43,402 bases of DNA from Candidatus Scalindua sp. SCAELEC01 (GTDB lineage Bacteria; Planctomycetota; Brocadiia; Brocadiales; Scalinduaceae): the NCBI GenBank assembly GCA_004282745.1, contig SHMT01000037.1, forward strand, positions 1-43,402, given 5' to 3'. The position numbers and the translations under genes are program-made. The stretch's first letter is position 1, and each line of letters opens with the position of its first letter. Shown here piece by piece: positions 41,329 to 43,402 of the stretch. The notes beneath the pieces were generated by a model. That model did no database searches. It saw nothing but the letters and a program-made list of their open reading frames with translations, and was not told the DNA's origin.

Positions 41329-42673
41329 ATTAATACTGCTATTGTGCTTAATGCTCTCCACCACGATAGCAATTGCTGAGGTTAATCAACAGAATAATGA
41401 CACGGGCATTAACTGTCCCACGTGTGGGACTCATTACGCAAATGATGTCAAGTTTTGCGGAAAAGATGGGAGCGCATTAATAAGTGCGGAAAAACTTCCA
41501 ATCTGTTCTGTCTGCAAAAAGAGTGGTTTACCAGGAGAAGAATTCTGCAGAGAAGATGGGGGAAGATTGCTAACCGCTGAAGAGGCAATAGCAGATGAAC
41601 AGAGGCTTCTTCAGGAGAGAGAGAGTGCCTTGAAATATCTAAAAAGTGGCAACACTTTTTCGGATCAAAAAGAGTATGGAAAGGCTCTCGGTGAGTATAA
41701 AAAAGCTGTGGACTTATATCCTGACATCCCAGAGCTTCAATTCAATATAGCCTTGCTTTACGGGAAGATTGGGTCACCGGAAAAAGCAATAGAGCACTTT
41801 AGGAATTACTGTATTTTGCAGCCTGAAGCGGAAGACAGAGATAAGGTACTTGTAAAAATGTCGGTATTGCAGTCCATCGTAGACAGGAAAGATAAATTGG
41901 TCAAATCTCAAGAAAACAGAGATACGGTGATGAAGAGTGCTTTACCAAGAGTTAAGGAAAAATGTGATATGGTCTTCATTCCTCGGGGGCCGTTTGTTAT
42001 GGGTATTGATGATATCAAAATAGAGCAGCGACCGAGTCATGAAGTTTACCTGGATGCGTATTATATTGACCGCTATGAGGTGACAAATGCTCAATATTTT
42101 GAGTTCTTGGAGTACATAAAGTCCACTTCAGACCATAGTAAATGTCATAGAGATGAGCCTAAAGGTAAAGACCACTTTCCTTCTAGTTGGACCAATGACT
42201 ATTTTAATAATCCCGAGTTTCCCGTAATAAGGGTTGATTGGTACGATGCGTTCGCTTACGCAAAATGGGCTGGAAAGAGGTTGCCAACGGAAGCGGAGTG
42301 GGAAAAAGCAGCTCGAGGGACGGATGAGAGAAAATGGCCATGGGGTAACACATGGGCCCCAGAGAAATGTAATGTTGGTGGTTCTCAACCTGGTGATCCG
42401 AAACCCGTTGGAAGTTATGAAGAGGGGAAGAGTCCGTATGGTTGTTACGATATGGCAGGTAGTGTGGGGGAGTGGTGCTCCGACTGGGCAGATGTTTTAT
42501 ATTACACGATAAGTCCCAAGAAAAATCCAAAGGGACCTGAGAAAGGGGTAAAAAAGAGTGTTAGGGGAGGTTCTCGGTATGCCACTGTTGGTCTTATGTT
42601 GAGAACAACTGCTCGCAAAGCGATGGATCCGAGACTTGGAAATAAAGGTGTTGGTTTTCGATGTGTGAAATAA
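41300..42673 (+). CDS. Exported zinc-ribbon, TPR and formylglycine-generating-enzyme-domain protein
   Basis: This 457-residue protein has a signal peptide (8-26), then two zinc-ribbon motifs (CPTCGTHYANDVKFCGKDG and CSVCKKSGLPGEEFCREDG, about 39-85). A tetratricopeptide-like helical segment follows (about 105-175), then an FGE/SUMF1-type domain (about 215-457; MVFIPRGPFVMG, YYIDRYEVTNAQYFEF, RLPTEAEWEKAAR, DMAGSVGEWCSDW, SVRGGSRY). True FGE has a pair of catalytic cysteines near the end; here only one is in a similar position (FRCVK), so it is probably a relative without that chemistry. Zinc ribbons after a signal peptide are uncommon. It overlaps valS by 29 bases, so it may be translationally coupled. 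Confidence 0.8.
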   Translation: MIYRRTFRIKLILLLCLMLSTTIAIAEVNQQNNDTGINCPTCGTHYANDVKFCGKDGSALISAEKLPICSVCKKSGLPGEEFCREDGGRLLTAEEAIADEQRLLQERESALKYLKSGNTFSDQKEYGKALGEYKKAVDLYPDIPELQFNIALLYGKIGSPEKAIEHFRNYCILQPEAEDRDKVLVKMSVLQSIVDRKDKLVKSQENRDTVMKSALPRVKEKCDMVFIPRGPFVMGIDDIKIEQRPSHEVYLDAYYIDRYEVTNAQYFEFLEYIKSTSDHSKCHRDEPKGKDHFPSSWTNDYFNNPEFPVIRVDWYDAFAYAKWAGKRLPTEAEWEKAARGTDERKWPWGNTWAPEKCNVGGSQPGDPKPVGSYEEGKSPYGCYDMAGSVGEWCSDWADVLYYTISPKKNPKGPEKGVKKSVRGGSRYATVGLMLRTTARKAMDPRLGNKGVGFRCVK

Positions 42674-42820
42674 CCGTTTTTGTATAGAATGGTTGACATA
42701 TGTTCGTGAGAAATGCCCATATCTAAACTTTTATTGAGAGAGTGCCTCTCTTAATGCCACTCAAATTAACCGCTTATAAAGAACATTTTTTTTATTTACC
42801 CATTGGCACTGAAATTGTTT

Positions 42821-42955
42821 CTATTGTGAGCTTAGGGTGCAGGAAAAATAGCTTGTTATTCTTTCCTGAACCCTTAGTATCCTTCCAGCATCAGACGGAG
42901 CGGTTTGTTCTGGAGCTGGCTTTTTGCAATTTAAACATTCACACGTAGAACCCAT
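42821..42955 (-). CDS. Tiny Cys-rich protein with an in-frame mini-A insertion
   Basis: From the ATG at 42955 the frame reads MGSTCECLNCKKPAPEQTAP, then SDAGRIL, then 14 residues encoded by the mini-A element (RVQERITSYFSCTL), then SSQ and stop. AGGGA is nine bases upstream. Without the element the protein would be 30 residues and end SDAGRILSSQ. The CxCxxC group could bind a metal. No family is recognised. The frame is also open upstream to 43003. The reality of the gene rests on the ribosome site, the cysteine pattern and the frame-preserving insertion. Confidence 0.5.
   Translation of the reverse strand: MGSTCECLNCKKPAPEQTAPSDAGRILRVQERITSYFSCTLSSQ
42831..42877. mobile_element. Mini-A element with CTTAG repeats
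   Basis: Forty-seven bases: CTTAG, GGTGCAGGAAAAATA, a 5-base centre, TTATTCTTTCCTGAACC, CTTAG. These are the two ends of element A with the interior deleted. The insertion, counting one CTTAG, is 42 bases or 14 codons. Confidence 0.85.
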
Positions 42956-43016
42956 TGTTCTGAATTCCCTTTTTGTAAGTGTGTGAGTAATCAAATTTAT
43001 CATCAGGATGTAATAA

Positions 43017-43376
43017 ATGGAAAAATTTTCAAAAGAAAAAGAGAGGCGAGCAGATCAACGGCGGAAACAAACAGTACAAATCAGATTAAATGACCATCAG
43101 GTCAGATCTAAGAATATCTGTTCAGGAGGCGCCTATTTTGAAGTAATTAACGAGGATATCAAACCGTTTTCTCTCGGAAAAACATTTGCACTTGAAATAA
43201 CAATATCCTCAACTGAATCTGGCTTTCCAAATAAAACGGTAAGGCTTTCCGGATTTGGTATTATAATCAGGACAGATAGATATTCTGATGAAAAAGAGGT
43301 AAACGAATACGAGAAAACATTTGGAGTAGCCGTAAAGTTTAAAAAAAAACTTAAAGTAGAATCCGTTACCTTTTGA
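43017..43376 (+). CDS. PilZ-domain protein
   Basis: The 119-residue protein has the two c-di-GMP-binding marks of PilZ domains: an arginine-rich start (ERRADQRRK, near 9-17) in place of RxxxR, and NICSGGAYFEV near 33-43 in place of (D/N)xSxxG. The rest is beta-rich, ending with FGVAVKFKK. Single-domain PilZ proteins usually tie c-di-GMP levels to surface behaviour or secretion. It is not in an operon with the genes seen here. AGGATG lies about 11 bases before the ATG as a weak ribosome site. Confidence 0.75.
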   Translation: MEKFSKEKERRADQRRKQTVQIRLNDHQVRSKNICSGGAYFEVINEDIKPFSLGKTFALEITISSTESGFPNKTVRLSGFGIIIRTDRYSDEKEVNEYEKTFGVAVKFKKKLKVESVTF

Positions 43377-43402
43377 TTTGTAGAAGAATTCCGGATTCCT
43401 TC

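Larger units (their letters stand above)
42674..43016. other. Spacer downstream of the FGE-domain gene
   Basis: About 340 bases that hold a tiny minus-strand frame (42821-42955) with a mini-A element inside. No other gene is visible, and no clear promoter for the PilZ gene could be fixed. Confidence 0.5.

Overview
This 43.4 kb, AT-rich window carries about 32 genes or gene remnants of ordinary bacterial metabolism, interspersed with an unusually dense set of small, mostly non-autonomous mobile repeats. Several genes (split gcvP, the MEMO/AMMECR1 genes, an AhbD-like radical SAM enzyme, an exported zinc-ribbon/TPR/FGE protein) and the overall style suggest a deep-branching anaerobe. An anammox planctomycete (Brocadiales/Scalindua type) is my best guess, but it is inference: no rRNA or other diagnostic gene is present.

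Layout. 1-179: N-terminus of an exported protein cut by the window edge. 1216-4684: SorC-like regulator facing a minus-strand cobS-cobU-transaldolase group. 5000-11012: a tight plus-strand operon for glycine cleavage and lipoate metabolism (gcvH, gcvPA, gcvPB, lipA, lipM-like, lpdA), with no gcvT. 11010-20660: accessory region with nested repeats, two toxin-antitoxin loci, IS91-like transposase fragments around mgtE and a broken glgP, and a TOTE-type primase-helicase whose nuclease part has been split off by a 189-bp repeat. 20665-24060: kbl, tdh and a PhoB-type response regulator on the minus strand. 24680-35919: alkaline phosphatase, glgA, a lipoprotein, ahcY, nrnA, a DedA protein, AMMECR1 and MEMO-AMMECR1 genes, and an AhbD-like enzyme. 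36165-36928: a cluster of repeats. 36941-43376: cimA, valS, the FGE-domain protein, a tiny Cys-rich ORF and a PilZ protein.

Functional links. Tdh and Kbl turn threonine into glycine and acetyl-CoA, and glycine can then enter the cleavage system encoded upstream. LipA and the LipM-like transferase would lipoylate GcvH, and LpdA reoxidises it. CimA (isoleucine route) sits next to ValS.

The most distinctive feature is three families of inverted-repeat elements, called A, B and C here. A elements are flanked by CTAAG/CTTAG. In two genes, taking out A plus one CTAAG copy restores a clean reading frame: the TOTE gene (16696-16884) and a tiny Cys-rich ORF (42831-42877). B elements begin with TAGTG, and this TAG serves as the stop codon of both lpdA and cobU. 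Another B copy lies in frame at the 5' end of cimA. These elements appear to be non-autonomous, since no matching transposase is visible in the window.
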